From Bacteroidota bacterium (GTDB lineage: Bacteria > Bacteroidota > Ignavibacteria > UBA10030), in contig JALONQ010000001.1 of NCBI GenBank assembly GCA_025454835.1, positions 62,001 through 126,000 on the forward strand: 64,000 bases of DNA, given 5' to 3'. A program made the position numbers and the translations under genes. Under the pieces are notes generated by a model. It saw only the letters and a program-made list of their open reading frames with translations. It was not told the DNA's origin and did no database searches. Shown in pieces: positions 37,563 through 46,681 of this stretch. Numbering within the stretch: position 1 is the stretch's first letter; each line of letters begins with the position of its first letter.

Positions 37563-39140
37563 ATGTTCGCTACCGTGGTCAGCGCGGCCACCGTGGGCGT
37601 CGAGGCGTACCTCGTGCGCATCGAATGCACTGCGGCCAGCGGCCTGCTCAAATTCTCCATCGTCGGGCTCCCCGACAATGCGGTGCGCGAAAGCGTCTTT
37701 CGCATCTCGTCGGCGTTGGAAACGACGGGTTTCCGCCTTCCCAAACACCACTACACCGTCAACCTTGCTCCGGCCGACGTGAGAAAGGAGGGCTCCTCCT
37801 TCGATCTCCCGATGGCCATGGCACTGCTGGGTTCAACTGACCGGATCCAGCTGTCGCACGCCCCATCCTTTCTGGTCGTCGGCGAGCTGGCGCTGGACGG
37901 CTTGCTACGACCCGTGCGTGGCGCGCTCGTGCTCGCCCTCGAAGCCAGACGCCAGGGGATTCCCAAGATGATCGTTCCGCGGCAGAACGCCCCCGAAGCG
38001 GCTCTGGTGGAAGGCTTGGAGGTGTATCAGGCCGGAGATCTTCAGGAAGCGGTCGGGATCATCTCCTCCGGCGCTCAGGGGTCTCTGCCATTGTGTCTCG
38101 ATCGAAGCGCTTTGTTCCGGCCCGATGTGCGTCGAGGGGCCGACCTGCAAGACGTTCGAGGTCAGGAAAGCGTTAAGAGAGCGCTTGAAGTCGCAGCTGC
38201 CGGAGGCCATAATCTGTTGATGATAGGGCCGCCGGGCTCAGGTAAAACAATGCTGGCCAAACGCCTCCCCAGTATCTTGCCTCCCTTGCAGTTCGACGAA
38301 GCACTGGAAACGACAAAGGTCCATTCGGTCGCAGGACTGTTGCCTCGCAGCGGCTCCTTGGTCGTCCGGAGGCCGTTTCGTTCTCCACACCACACGATCT
38401 CTGACTCTGCGCTGGTCGGAGGTGGCAGCATCCCTCGGCCCGGTGAGATCTCCTTGGCCCATCACGGGGTGCTGTTCCTCGACGAATTGCCGGAGTTCGC
38501 GAGAAACGTGCTGGAAGTCCTACGCCAACCGCTCGAAGAGGGGCAGGTCAGCATCAGTCGCTCGCGACTCAGCGTGGTCTATCCAGCCCGTTTCATGCTC
38601 GTCTCGGCCATGAACCCATGTCCATGCGGCCAATACGGCAACCCGATGGCCAGATGCCAGTGCTCGCCGATGCAGATCCAGAAATACCTCGGCCGCGTCT
38701 CCGGCCCGCTACTAGATCGGATCGATCTCCACGTGGAAGTGCCGCCCGTCAAATACGCAGAATTGATGTCGAAACGGGGAGGGGAGGATTCTGCTACCGT
38801 ACGGGAACGCGTTTTGCAGGCCCGTGAACGCCAGCGGAACCGGTTGGCCGGCCTGACCGGCAAGCACTGCAATGCAGATATGGAATCTCAGGAGATCCAG
38901 AGGTTCTGTAGGCTCGACGAGCGGAGTTCAACGGTCCTGCGTCGGGCCATGGAGACGCTAGGTCTTTCGGCGCGAGCCTACGACCGAATACTGAAGGTAG
39001 CCAGAACGATCGCAGATCTGGCGGGAGCAACTGATATCTCGGTGGAGCATGTCAGCGAAGCTGTCCAATACAGAAGCCTTGACAGGTCGTTTGGACAAAC
39101 CACGCAACTCCTTGTCGCCGGGTTGTCTCACACTCAATAA
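37563..39140 (+). CDS. comM: YifB/ComM-family Mg-chelatase-like AAA+ ATPase
   Basis: 'FSIVGLPDNAVRESVFRISSAL', 'NLLMIGPPGSGKTMLAKRLPSILPPL', 'FRSPHHTISDSALVGGG', 'HHGVLFLDELPEF', 'NPCPCGQYG'. Confidence 0.97.
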   Translation: MFATVVSAATVGVEAYLVRIECTAASGLLKFSIVGLPDNAVRESVFRISSALETTGFRLPKHHYTVNLAPADVRKEGSSFDLPMAMALLGSTDRIQLSHAPSFLVVGELALDGLLRPVRGALVLALEARRQGIPKMIVPRQNAPEAALVEGLEVYQAGDLQEAVGIISSGAQGSLPLCLDRSALFRPDVRRGADLQDVRGQESVKRALEVAAAGGHNLLMIGPPGSGKTMLAKRLPSILPPLQFDEALETTKVHSVAGLLPRSGSLVVRRPFRSPHHTISDSALVGGGSIPRPGEISLAHHGVLFLDELPEFARNVLEVLRQPLEEGQVSISRSRLSVVYPARFMLVSAMNPCPCGQYGNPMARCQCSPMQIQKYLGRVSGPLLDRIDLHVEVPPVKYAELMSKRGGEDSATVRERVLQARERQRNRLAGLTGKHCNADMESQEIQRFCRLDERSSTVLRRAMETLGLSARAYDRILKVARTIADLAGATDISVEHVSEAVQYRSLDRSFGQTTQLLVAGLSHTQ

Positions 39141-39246
39141 TTGAGGATATTTAAGGAATGAAGTGCTCTGGACAAGTTACTTAGGCGTGAGGACTTAGGC
39201 CCGTTCCAATGATGTAATGAAACGGATAGCCTGATGCATCTCCCTG

Positions 39247-39766
39247 CTCCTTGGCGACGGGATCGGCCCGGACATCACCGATGCGACACTCAAGGCCTTG
39301 ACACCAACGGCATCGCTTCCGACAGGGACAGGCAAATGACGGGGCTTGAGGCGATCGAAAGCTACGAGGATCCATTGCCGCAGCACGTTTTCGACTCCAT
39401 GCCGAATCAGTTCGACGTGGTCGTGTCGACGAATTTATTCGGGGATACTCGCTTCGACCTTTGTTCGGGCCTTGTCGGAGGACTCGGTCTCGCTCGGGGC
39501 GCCAACATCGGCGCGGACGTTGCGATCTTCGATCCGTCCATGGCGGCGCACCGGACATTGCCGGGAAGAACATCGCCGATCCTTCGGTCATGATCCTGGC
39601 CGGCGCCATGATGCTCGACTTCCGGGGCGAGACGACAGACGCCGCCAGCATGCGTCACGCCGTGGCCGTCGTCATTAACGAAGGTAAGCACCTCACGCGC
39701 AACACGCGTCCTGGCTTGACCGTCATCACGACCGAGATGGCCGACGCGATCGTCGCCGCGATGTGA
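39247..39766 (+). pseudogene. Remnant of isocitrate/isopropylmalate-dehydrogenase-family gene (central deletion + frameshift)
   Basis: Frame a: '[18 protein letters not shown]...' to stop at 39337-39339. Frame b: '[42 protein letters not shown]'. Frame c after a 1-nt shift near 39537: '[30 protein letters not shown]...EMADAIVAAM*'. Confidence 0.88.
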
Positions 39767-39824
39767 GAGAATTCTCGCAGAACTCCTTCACGCCATTACT
39801 CCTCATCAAGACCTTTATAGAGTC

Positions 39825-40829
39825 ATGTCGTTCTCCATTGGCCCATATACATTCGATCGTCCCATCTTGCTCGCTCCAATGGAGGATGTCACCGACATGC
39901 CCTTCCGGCTTGTCTGCAAGCGCCTCGGAGCCGATATCGTCTACACGGAGTTCGTGAATGCCGAAGGACTGATCCGCGAATCGAAGAAGACCCGCAAGAA
40001 ACTGGTCTTCACGGAAGAGGAGCGCCCTTTCGGCATTCAGATCTACGGCGGGGTGGAGGAGTCGATGGAGCAGGCGGCACGGTTGTCGGAAGAGGTCCAG
40101 CCCGATCTGATCGACATCAATTGCGGATGCTGGGTCAAGGACATCGCAATGCGCGGTGCGGGAGCGGGTCTGCTCCGAGACGTCCCGAAAATGGGACGCC
40201 TCGTCGACCGCGTGATCAAGGCCGTGAAACTCCCGGTGACGGTCAAGACCCGCCTCGGATGGGATGCTGAGAGCATCAAGATCGTCGAGGTCTCGCAGAT
40301 GCTCGAGGATCTCGGCGTGAAGGCGCTGACCGTGCATTGTCGCACGCGAGCACAAGGTCACAAAGGTGACGCCGACTACTCCTGGATACCGAAGGTCAAG
40401 GCGGTCGTAAAGATGCCGATCATCGTGAACGGTGGGATCAATACGGCGGAGGATGCCGAACGCCTCTTCCGCGAGACCGGTGCCGACGGCGTCATGATCG
40501 CACGCGCGGCCATCACGAATCCCTGGGTGTTCCGCGAGATCAAGCACTATCTCTCGACGGGCCTGCACGTGTCGGGTCCTACGACGGACGAACGGTTCGA
40601 ACAGATCCTCAGCCACATGAAGATGGCCGTCGAGTTCAAGGGTGAGCGCAAGGCGGTTCTCGAGTACCGCAAGCACTACAGCGGTTACCTCCACGGACTC
40701 CCGCACGCGGCGAAGGTGCGGCAAGAGCTCATGGTGCCCGAGACGTACGCCGGGGTCGAAGAGATCCTCGTGCGCTATCGTGGCTTCCTCCACAGTCTGC
40801 CGATGGAACCGGAGAGCGCGACGCCATGA
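39825..40829 (+). CDS. dus: tRNA-dihydrouridine synthase
   Basis: 'ILLAPMEDVTDMPFRLVCKRLGADIVYTEFVNAEGLIR', 'IDINCGCWVKDIAMRGAGAGLLRD', 'LTVHCRTRAQGHKGDADYSWI'. Confidence 0.95.
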   Translation: MSFSIGPYTFDRPILLAPMEDVTDMPFRLVCKRLGADIVYTEFVNAEGLIRESKKTRKKLVFTEEERPFGIQIYGGVEESMEQAARLSEEVQPDLIDINCGCWVKDIAMRGAGAGLLRDVPKMGRLVDRVIKAVKLPVTVKTRLGWDAESIKIVEVSQMLEDLGVKALTVHCRTRAQGHKGDADYSWIPKVKAVVKMPIIVNGGINTAEDAERLFRETGADGVMIARAAITNPWVFREIKHYLSTGLHVSGPTTDERFEQILSHMKMAVEFKGERKAVLEYRKHYSGYLHGLPHAAKVRQELMVPETYAGVEEILVRYRGFLHSLPMEPESATP

Positions 40830-42571
40830 ACATGGGCGTCGAACAGATCGCCGCCGTCCTCGAGGAGATGGGCACGCTCCTTGAGCTTCAGGGGGCCAAT
40901 CCGTTCAAGAGCCGCGCCTTTCATGCCGCCGCCCGAACGATCGAAGGGGTCACGGACGACCTGGCTCAACGCGCACGCGATGGAACGCTTCGGGAGATCA
41001 AGGGGATCGGCGAGGGACTGGCGAAGGTGATCGCCGACCTTACGCTGACGGGGCGCTCGAAGGAGCACGACGAGCTGAGGAAGGGCGTGCCAGTAGGCGT
41101 GCTGGAAATGACGCGCCTCCAGGGACTGGGCCCCAAGCGTGTTCGCACCCTTTGGATGCACCTCAAGCTCGCTTCCGTGGAGGCCTTGGCGAAGGCGTGT
41201 GCCGAGCATCGCGTAGCCTCGCTGGAGGGATTCGGAGAGAAAACTGAGGAGAACATTCTGCGGGCGATAGAATCGCAGAGACAATTCGCCAGCCGCTGGC
41301 TCTACGCTGTCGCTGAAGAGGCCGCCGAACCGCTGCTTTCTGCTCTGCGCGCGATCAAAGGAGTCGAACTCTGCGAGGCCGCAGGGAGCCTTCGGAGACG
41401 CCGCGAAACGATCGGCGACATTGATATCCTGGTGGCGGCACGACCGAAGGCCGCCCCCGAGATACGAAAGACGTTCACGACGCATCCGCTCGTCACACGC
41501 GTTGTGAACGACGGCGAGACGAAATGCACCGTTCAACTGGGCCCCGGCATGTTATGCGACATGCGGATCGTTGCGCCGAACGAGTTCCCATTTGCGCTGA
41601 ACTACTTCACCGGCAGCAAAGAGCACAACGTCGAGATGCGGGTAAGGGCGCGAAAGCTCGGACTCAGCCTTAACGAGTATGCATTCACACGGCTACCCGA
41701 CGGTCCGAAGCGTCTCCCGAGGGTCAAAGAGGAATCAGACATCTATCAAGCGCTCGGACTCTCGTTCGTTCCGCCCGAGATGCGCGAGAACCAGATCGAA
41801 TTCAACCTCGCGCAACGGAAAGCGATCCCGGAGCTCGTCCGGATCGAGGACATTCGTGGCACGGTACATTGCCACACGACGTACAGCGACGGACGGAACA
41901 CGTTGGCCGAGATGGTTGAAGCATCCCAAGCGCTGGGCTGGAGCTACTGGGGCGTCGCTGACCACAGCGCCGCCGCGGCGTATGCAGGAGGCTTGCAGCC
42001 GAAGCGCGTGAAGCAGCAACATCGGGAGATCGATCAGATCCAGGCCGGCTTGAAGGGATTCCGCATCTTCAGAGGAACAGAGTGCGACATCATGCCGGAT
42101 GGATCGCTCGACTATCCAGCACGAGTGCTTGCCGGCTTCGACTACGTCGTCGTGTCTATCCACAACAAGTTCAACATGACCGAAGCCGAGGCAACCAAGC
42201 GGCTCGTGAAGGCGGTCACGAACAAGTACACCACGATCTTGGGCCATCCGACGGGACGCTTGCTTCTGGGCCGCGAAGGATACCCCGTCAACATGCGTGA
42301 GGTCTTGAAGGCGGCAGCGGACCATGGCAAGGCGATCGAGATCAATTCGCATCCGCTGCGCCTGGACCTGGATTGGAGATGGCTGTCCCTGGCCAAAGAA
42401 CTTGGCGTTCGCATCTTTATCAACCCCGATGCTCATACGGCTGCCGATCTGACGCACGTGCGGTATGGGGTTGGGATCGCGCGAAAGGGAGGCTTGGAGC
42501 CTTCCGATATCGTCAACACATGGACGACGTCTCGCGTCGAGAAGTTCTTCCGACAGTCCCGTGGCGATTAA
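40826..42571 (+). CDS. polX: DNA polymerase/3'-5' exonuclease PolX (Pol X + PHP domain)
   Basis: N-terminal HhH/Pol-beta-like 'LQGLGPKRVRTLW', 'EAAGSLRRRRETIGDIDILVAA', C-terminal PHP 'IRGTVHCHTTYSDGRNTLAEMV'. Confidence 0.95.
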   Translation: MNMGVEQIAAVLEEMGTLLELQGANPFKSRAFHAAARTIEGVTDDLAQRARDGTLREIKGIGEGLAKVIADLTLTGRSKEHDELRKGVPVGVLEMTRLQGLGPKRVRTLWMHLKLASVEALAKACAEHRVASLEGFGEKTEENILRAIESQRQFASRWLYAVAEEAAEPLLSALRAIKGVELCEAAGSLRRRRETIGDIDILVAARPKAAPEIRKTFTTHPLVTRVVNDGETKCTVQLGPGMLCDMRIVAPNEFPFALNYFTGSKEHNVEMRVRARKLGLSLNEYAFTRLPDGPKRLPRVKEESDIYQALGLSFVPPEMRENQIEFNLAQRKAIPELVRIEDIRGTVHCHTTYSDGRNTLAEMVEASQALGWSYWGVADHSAAAAYAGGLQPKRVKQQHREIDQIQAGLKGFRIFRGTECDIMPDGSLDYPARVLAGFDYVVVSIHNKFNMTEAEATKRLVKAVTNKYTTILGHPTGRLLLGREGYPVNMREVLKAAADHGKAIEINSHPLRLDLDWRWLSLAKELGVRIFINPDAHTAADLTHVRYGVGIARKGGLEPSDIVNTWTTSRVEKFFRQSRGD

Positions 42572-42662
42572 TGATAAGAAGGAACGGCAGGTCGCCGCGA
42601 CATCCCGCAGATCGAGTGGACGGTGCCGTGAACATCGTATGCCTCGTTGGCACATGCCTCTG

Positions 42663-42691
42663 TTGACCTCTCGCCACCACCGAATATCATT
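42663..42691 (+). promoter_or_regulatory. Putative promoter TTGAC...TATCATT (19-nt spacer)
   Basis: TTG 42663-42665, TATCATT 42685-42691, before the ATG at 42706. Confidence 0.4.
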
Positions 42692-42705
42692 CTCGACGGA
42701 TCCCC

Positions 42706-43635
42706 ATGAGCCTCTACCGAGCACTCGATCTTGAACGCCTGCCGATCCAGTACTCCGTCGTGCATCAGCCCGCACCAGGGGTGCAGATCAAGGAATACCA
42801 GCAGAACCTCCAGGAGATGCACCGATCGGTCCGTGCGGAAGCCCAGGCCGTCACAGCGCGATGGAACGAATATCGTCGGGACTCCGCCGAACGCGCGGTA
42901 CAGGCGATCCGGGGCAATTTGCTTCAGTTTCTGACCACACCCCTGCAGTCGGATGTGGGGGAGATCAAGCGAGTGGTCACCGAACAGATCGACTCGACCA
43001 TCTCGACGATCGTACCGCACTCGACATTAGGTCCTCTATGGTCTACCGAAGGCAAGTACGACGTCGACCCGCTCAAGACGGGGCCTCTGAAGAACGCTAC
43101 GGCGGGCGCCAAGCGGTTGTTGTCCGACCTCGGCTTCAAGTTCACCAAAACGGCCCCGCCAGTCTACGAATCGACATTCCTGCTTGACGGTGGTCTCAAC
43201 CTCGACATCATCGAGCATATCGTCCGCGATCGCGTGGGAATCTACGCCTCCCTTCACGGGAGGCACATTCGGGAAGCCTCCGCCATGGTCTTCGCCGCCC
43301 ACAATATGGTCCATCGACGCGGTGAAACAGGTGAACCGAAAGGGATGGAAGCCGTCCTGCTCTTCTCAAAAGGCCCGATCCCGTATGACCAATTCCGGCG
43401 GGGACTCATCGAGGCTCTCGATGCGGCATGGGAGGGCAAGCCGCCGGCTCAGGTCGCCGTCATGCAACGGAAACTTGGATTGGGCAGAGGGCTCGAGTTC
43501 CAGCTTCGGATCTGCGCAAGCAGCAGGGGCGGTGCAACCGACTTCATGGATCGACTTCTCCGAGCCAGTGCCGGCAGTGAGATCGGGGACATCCTCAAAT
43601 CGAGCGCCCTCCTCATGCGCGAGATCCTTATTTAG
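42706..43635 (+). CDS. Hypothetical protein, no recognised family
   Basis: Intact 309-codon ORF with a promoter-like element upstream; not overlapped by a better ORF. Confidence 0.8.
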   Translation: MSLYRALDLERLPIQYSVVHQPAPGVQIKEYQQNLQEMHRSVRAEAQAVTARWNEYRRDSAERAVQAIRGNLLQFLTTPLQSDVGEIKRVVTEQIDSTISTIVPHSTLGPLWSTEGKYDVDPLKTGPLKNATAGAKRLLSDLGFKFTKTAPPVYESTFLLDGGLNLDIIEHIVRDRVGIYASLHGRHIREASAMVFAAHNMVHRRGETGEPKGMEAVLLFSKGPIPYDQFRRGLIEALDAAWEGKPPAQVAVMQRKLGLGRGLEFQLRICASSRGGATDFMDRLLRASAGSEIGDILKSSALLMREILI

Positions 43636-43650
43636 CTGATTAAGCTAAAT
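43630..43650. repeat. Perfect 8-bp inverted repeat (ATTTAGCT-gatta-AGCTAAAT) overlapping a stop codon
   Basis: Exact dyad read from sequence; the TAG stop at 43633-43635 lies within it. Confidence 0.7.
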
Positions 43651-43701
43651 GATGATCGGGTTGCCCATTGTCCAATCTAGCCAATGCATATTCGAATACA
43701 A

Positions 43702-44400
43702 ATGAAGAAACTGGATCCGTCAGGCGCAAAGGCCCAAGCCCGAAAAGTCATCGGATTGCTCCGAAAGGAATTCCCCGGGGCAAGCACGGCTCTCGAATTC
43801 CGCAGTCCCTACGAACTCCTGGTCGCAACGATCCTGTCCGCCCAATGCACGGATGAACGAGTCAACAAGGTCACCCCGGGGCTGTTCAAGAAGTACCCTG
43901 ACGCTCGAAGAATGGCGGCGGCGGATCTTCCGGAGCTTGAACAAGAGGTTCGCTCAACCGGTTTCTTTCGCATGAAAGCCAAAAACATACGTGCCTGCAG
44001 CGCAACCATCGTCGAGCGCCATGGCGGACAGGTGCCCAGGTCGTTCGACGAGCTGGTGGCCTTGCCCGGCGTGGGAAGGAAGACCGCCAATTGTGTCATG
44101 GGTGCGGCCTACGGCGTCAATTCGGGCGTCGTCGTGGATACGCACGTGCACCGGATCTCCCGTTTGCTGGGCCTGACGCAGAATGACGATCCCGTCAATA
44201 TCGAACAGGATCTGATGCCGATCTTGCCTCAGAATGACTGGTACGACTTCAGCAACTTGATCATCCTGCACGGCCGAAGGACCTGCATCGCCCGACGCCC
44301 GAAATGCGCTGAGTGTGTCCTCAGCCGGATCTGCCCCTCAGCGACCCATGTCCCTTCGCCGAAGATCGCACCCAAGACAAATGGTCGAATGCGTTCCTAG
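43702..44400 (+). CDS. nth: Endonuclease III
   Basis: 'LLVATILSAQCTDERVNKVTPGLFKKYP', 'LVALPGVGRKTANCVMGAAYG', 'VDTHVHRISRLLGL', C-terminal Fe-S Cys cluster 'CIARRPKCAECVLSRICPSA'. Confidence 0.97.
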   Translation: MKKLDPSGAKAQARKVIGLLRKEFPGASTALEFRSPYELLVATILSAQCTDERVNKVTPGLFKKYPDARRMAAADLPELEQEVRSTGFFRMKAKNIRACSATIVERHGGQVPRSFDELVALPGVGRKTANCVMGAAYGVNSGVVVDTHVHRISRLLGLTQNDDPVNIEQDLMPILPQNDWYDFSNLIILHGRRTCIARRPKCAECVLSRICPSATHVPSPKIAPKTNGRMRS

Positions 44401-44504
44401 TGCCGCTTCTCGAAAGAAATCTTGTGTGAGAAGCGAGCATTAGTGCGCGTTTCCAATGCTTCTCTCACATGCCGCACAATAAGAATTATGAGAAACGGCA
44501 CTAG
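44397..44504. repeat. 108-bp imperfect palindrome with 15-bp inverted ends (14/15), MITE/REP-like
   Basis: Left end CTAGTGCCGCTTCTC; right end GAGAAACGGCACTAG (reverse complement CTAGTGCCGTTTCTC); internal GTGAGAAGC / GCTTCTCTCAC also complementary. Confidence 0.75.
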
Positions 44505-44569
44505 CCAGGCGGATGCTTCATTGGTTTTGTGCATTTTACCCTCACTCACTTCGACTCTATTCTCTGGCC

Positions 44570-45124
44570 ATGCCAACCTACGCTGAAGCCGATGCGCTCA
44601 TGAAGGAGTTCACCCAGAGCGACGCCCTCCGGAAACACATGTATGGTGTCGAGGCAGCGATGCGCGCCTACGCCAAGAAACTTGGCCTGGACGAAGAGAC
44701 CTGGGCCATCACGGCTGTCCTTCACGATTTTGACTATGAGCGATACCCGATCCCCCCTGAGCATCCGTTGAAGGGTTCTGAGGTACTGGCGGAAAGGGGA
44801 TATCCCGAGGAGATCCGAGTAGCTATCCTTGGGCATGCCAGTTACACGGGCGTTCCGCGCGAGTCGTTGATGGCGAAGGCCCTCTTTGCGTGCGACGAGC
44901 TGAGCGGATTCATCGCAGCGGCCGCCGTCGTGCGTCCCAACAAGATCATGGACCTCGAGGTGTCGTCCGTCAAGAAGAAGCTAAAGGACAAAGCGTTCGC
45001 TCGAAACGTCAGCCGTGAGGATATCGCACAGGGAGCCATCGAGCTGGGAGTCCCGCTGGATGATCACATCGGCTTCGTGATCGATGCGATGAGGAACGAC
45101 GCCGAGCGATTGGAACTGAAGTAG
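44570..45124 (+). CDS. HD-domain (HDIG-type) hydrolase-like protein
   Basis: 'LRKHMYGVEAAMRAYAKKLGLDEETWAITAVLHDFDYERYP', 'KGSEVLAERGYPEEIRVAILGHA'. Start at MPTYAEA. Confidence 0.9.
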   Translation: MPTYAEADALMKEFTQSDALRKHMYGVEAAMRAYAKKLGLDEETWAITAVLHDFDYERYPIPPEHPLKGSEVLAERGYPEEIRVAILGHASYTGVPRESLMAKALFACDELSGFIAAAAVVRPNKIMDLEVSSVKKKLKDKAFARNVSREDIAQGAIELGVPLDDHIGFVIDAMRNDAERLELK

Positions 45125-45185
45125 AAAAGGGACAACCCTCCGGCGTGTCGATATCACCGTGATGACGACTCTTCGGCGGCTTTCG

Positions 45186-45215
45186 TTGATACTGCCTGCG
45201 TTTTCGCCTATCTTG
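45186..45215 (+). promoter_or_regulatory. Putative promoter TTG-N20-TATCTTG, 8 nt upstream of the glcD ATG
   Basis: TTG 45186-45188, TATCTTG 45209-45215. Confidence 0.55.
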
Positions 45216-45223
45216 CCCTTGCC

Positions 45224-46681
45224 ATGCTTTCCTCCCGAGCCCTTCAACAGCTGAGCGCGCTACTGGGAACCGAGAACGTTCTCACCTCGGAGGAGGACCG
45301 CATCACGCACGCCTACGATGGTACGCCCCTTCTGCATCAACTTCCGTTGGCGGTTCTTCGTCCCCGGTCCGCCGAACAGATCTCTGCGATCCTGCGACTG
45401 GCCCACGAAGAAAGGTTCTCCGTTGTTCCGCGAGGCTCCGGTTCCGGTCTGAGCGGTGGGTCCGTGCCGGTCGAGGGATCCATCGTGCTGCTCACGAATC
45501 ACTGGACCCGCATCCTCGAGGTTGATGAGCGCAACCTGACGGCATGGGTCGAGCCCGGTGTCATCACCGCGAAGCTCCAGGCGGAGGTCGAGGCTCGAGG
45601 CCTTTTCTACCCTCCTGACCCGGGCAGTGCCGCGATATCGACCATCGGCGGAAACGTCGCTGAGAATGCCGGAGGACTGCGCGGCTTAAAATACGGCGTC
45701 ACGAAGAACTACGTCCTTGGGATCGAGGTCGTGCTTCCGTCCGGCGAAGCCATGTTGTTGGGCGGGAAGTCCGTCAAAGATGTGGCCGGATACAACTTGA
45801 AGGATGTTCTCATCGGTTCGGAGGGGACCCTGGGAGTTTTCACGAAGATCCTCCTCAAGTTGGTCCCCAAGCCGGAAGCTTCTCGTACGATGCTGGCCTT
45901 CTTCAATTCGATGTCAGATGCGGGGGAGACCGTCTCCGCGATCATCGCTGCTCGGATCTTGCCTGCGGCGCTCGAATTCCTCGACCAGACGACTGTTCGT
46001 TGCGTCGAAGAGTTTGCTCACTTGGGTCTGCCAACTTCCATCGATGCGCTGCTCCTTATCGAGGTTGACGGCCGTCCCGCTGTCGTCGAGGAGGACCTGG
46101 CGACCATCGAAGCGATCTGCCGGCGTCATCGTGCCATCGAGATCCGGGTGGCCCGGGATGCGGGTGAAGCAGCGCGGCTTCGAAGCGCGCGCAAGGTGGC
46201 CTTCTCGGCACTCGCCCGCATCAAGCCCACGACCATCCTGGAGGATGTCACGGTGCCGCGCAGTGATGTCGCGCCGATGTTGGAACGGATCCAGGCGATC
46301 GCACGGGCGCATGGATTGCTGTTCGGAAATTTTGGCCACGCCGGCGACGGGAACCTGCATCCGACCTGCCTGACCGACGAACGCGACAAGGCGGAGATCC
46401 ACCGGGCCGAAGCGGCTTTCGAAGAGATCTTCAATGAAGCGATCCGATTCGGCGGAACGATCACCGGCGAACATGGGACCGGCCTCGCGAAGCGAAAGTT
46501 CCTCGAACGGTTGACCGATCCTCCTGCCCTTGGCATGATGCGTGCCCTGAAGCAGGTCATCGACCCGGACGGTGTCCTCAACCCGGGAAAGGTCTTGACG
46601 CTCAAGCCCCGCTGTGAAGGACCGCTTCCACGGGACCGACAGCAGGTGGAGCGATTCCTTGCGTTGGGAGCCTTCACCTGA
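45224..46681 (+). CDS. glcD: FAD-linked oxidase, glycolate oxidase subunit GlcD-like
   Basis: 'VVPRGSGSGLSGGSVPVEGSIVL', 'STIGGNVAENAGGLRGLKYGVTKNYVLGIEVVLPSGE', 'NFGHAGDGNLHPT', 'GTITGEHGTGLAKR'. Confidence 0.95.
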   Translation: MLSSRALQQLSALLGTENVLTSEEDRITHAYDGTPLLHQLPLAVLRPRSAEQISAILRLAHEERFSVVPRGSGSGLSGGSVPVEGSIVLLTNHWTRILEVDERNLTAWVEPGVITAKLQAEVEARGLFYPPDPGSAAISTIGGNVAENAGGLRGLKYGVTKNYVLGIEVVLPSGEAMLLGGKSVKDVAGYNLKDVLIGSEGTLGVFTKILLKLVPKPEASRTMLAFFNSMSDAGETVSAIIAARILPAALEFLDQTTVRCVEEFAHLGLPTSIDALLLIEVDGRPAVVEEDLATIEAICRRHRAIEIRVARDAGEAARLRSARKVAFSALARIKPTTILEDVTVPRSDVAPMLERIQAIARAHGLLFGNFGHAGDGNLHPTCLTDERDKAEIHRAEAAFEEIFNEAIRFGGTITGEHGTGLAKRKFLERLTDPPALGMMRALKQVIDPDGVLNPGKVLTLKPRCEGPLPRDRQQVERFLALGAFT

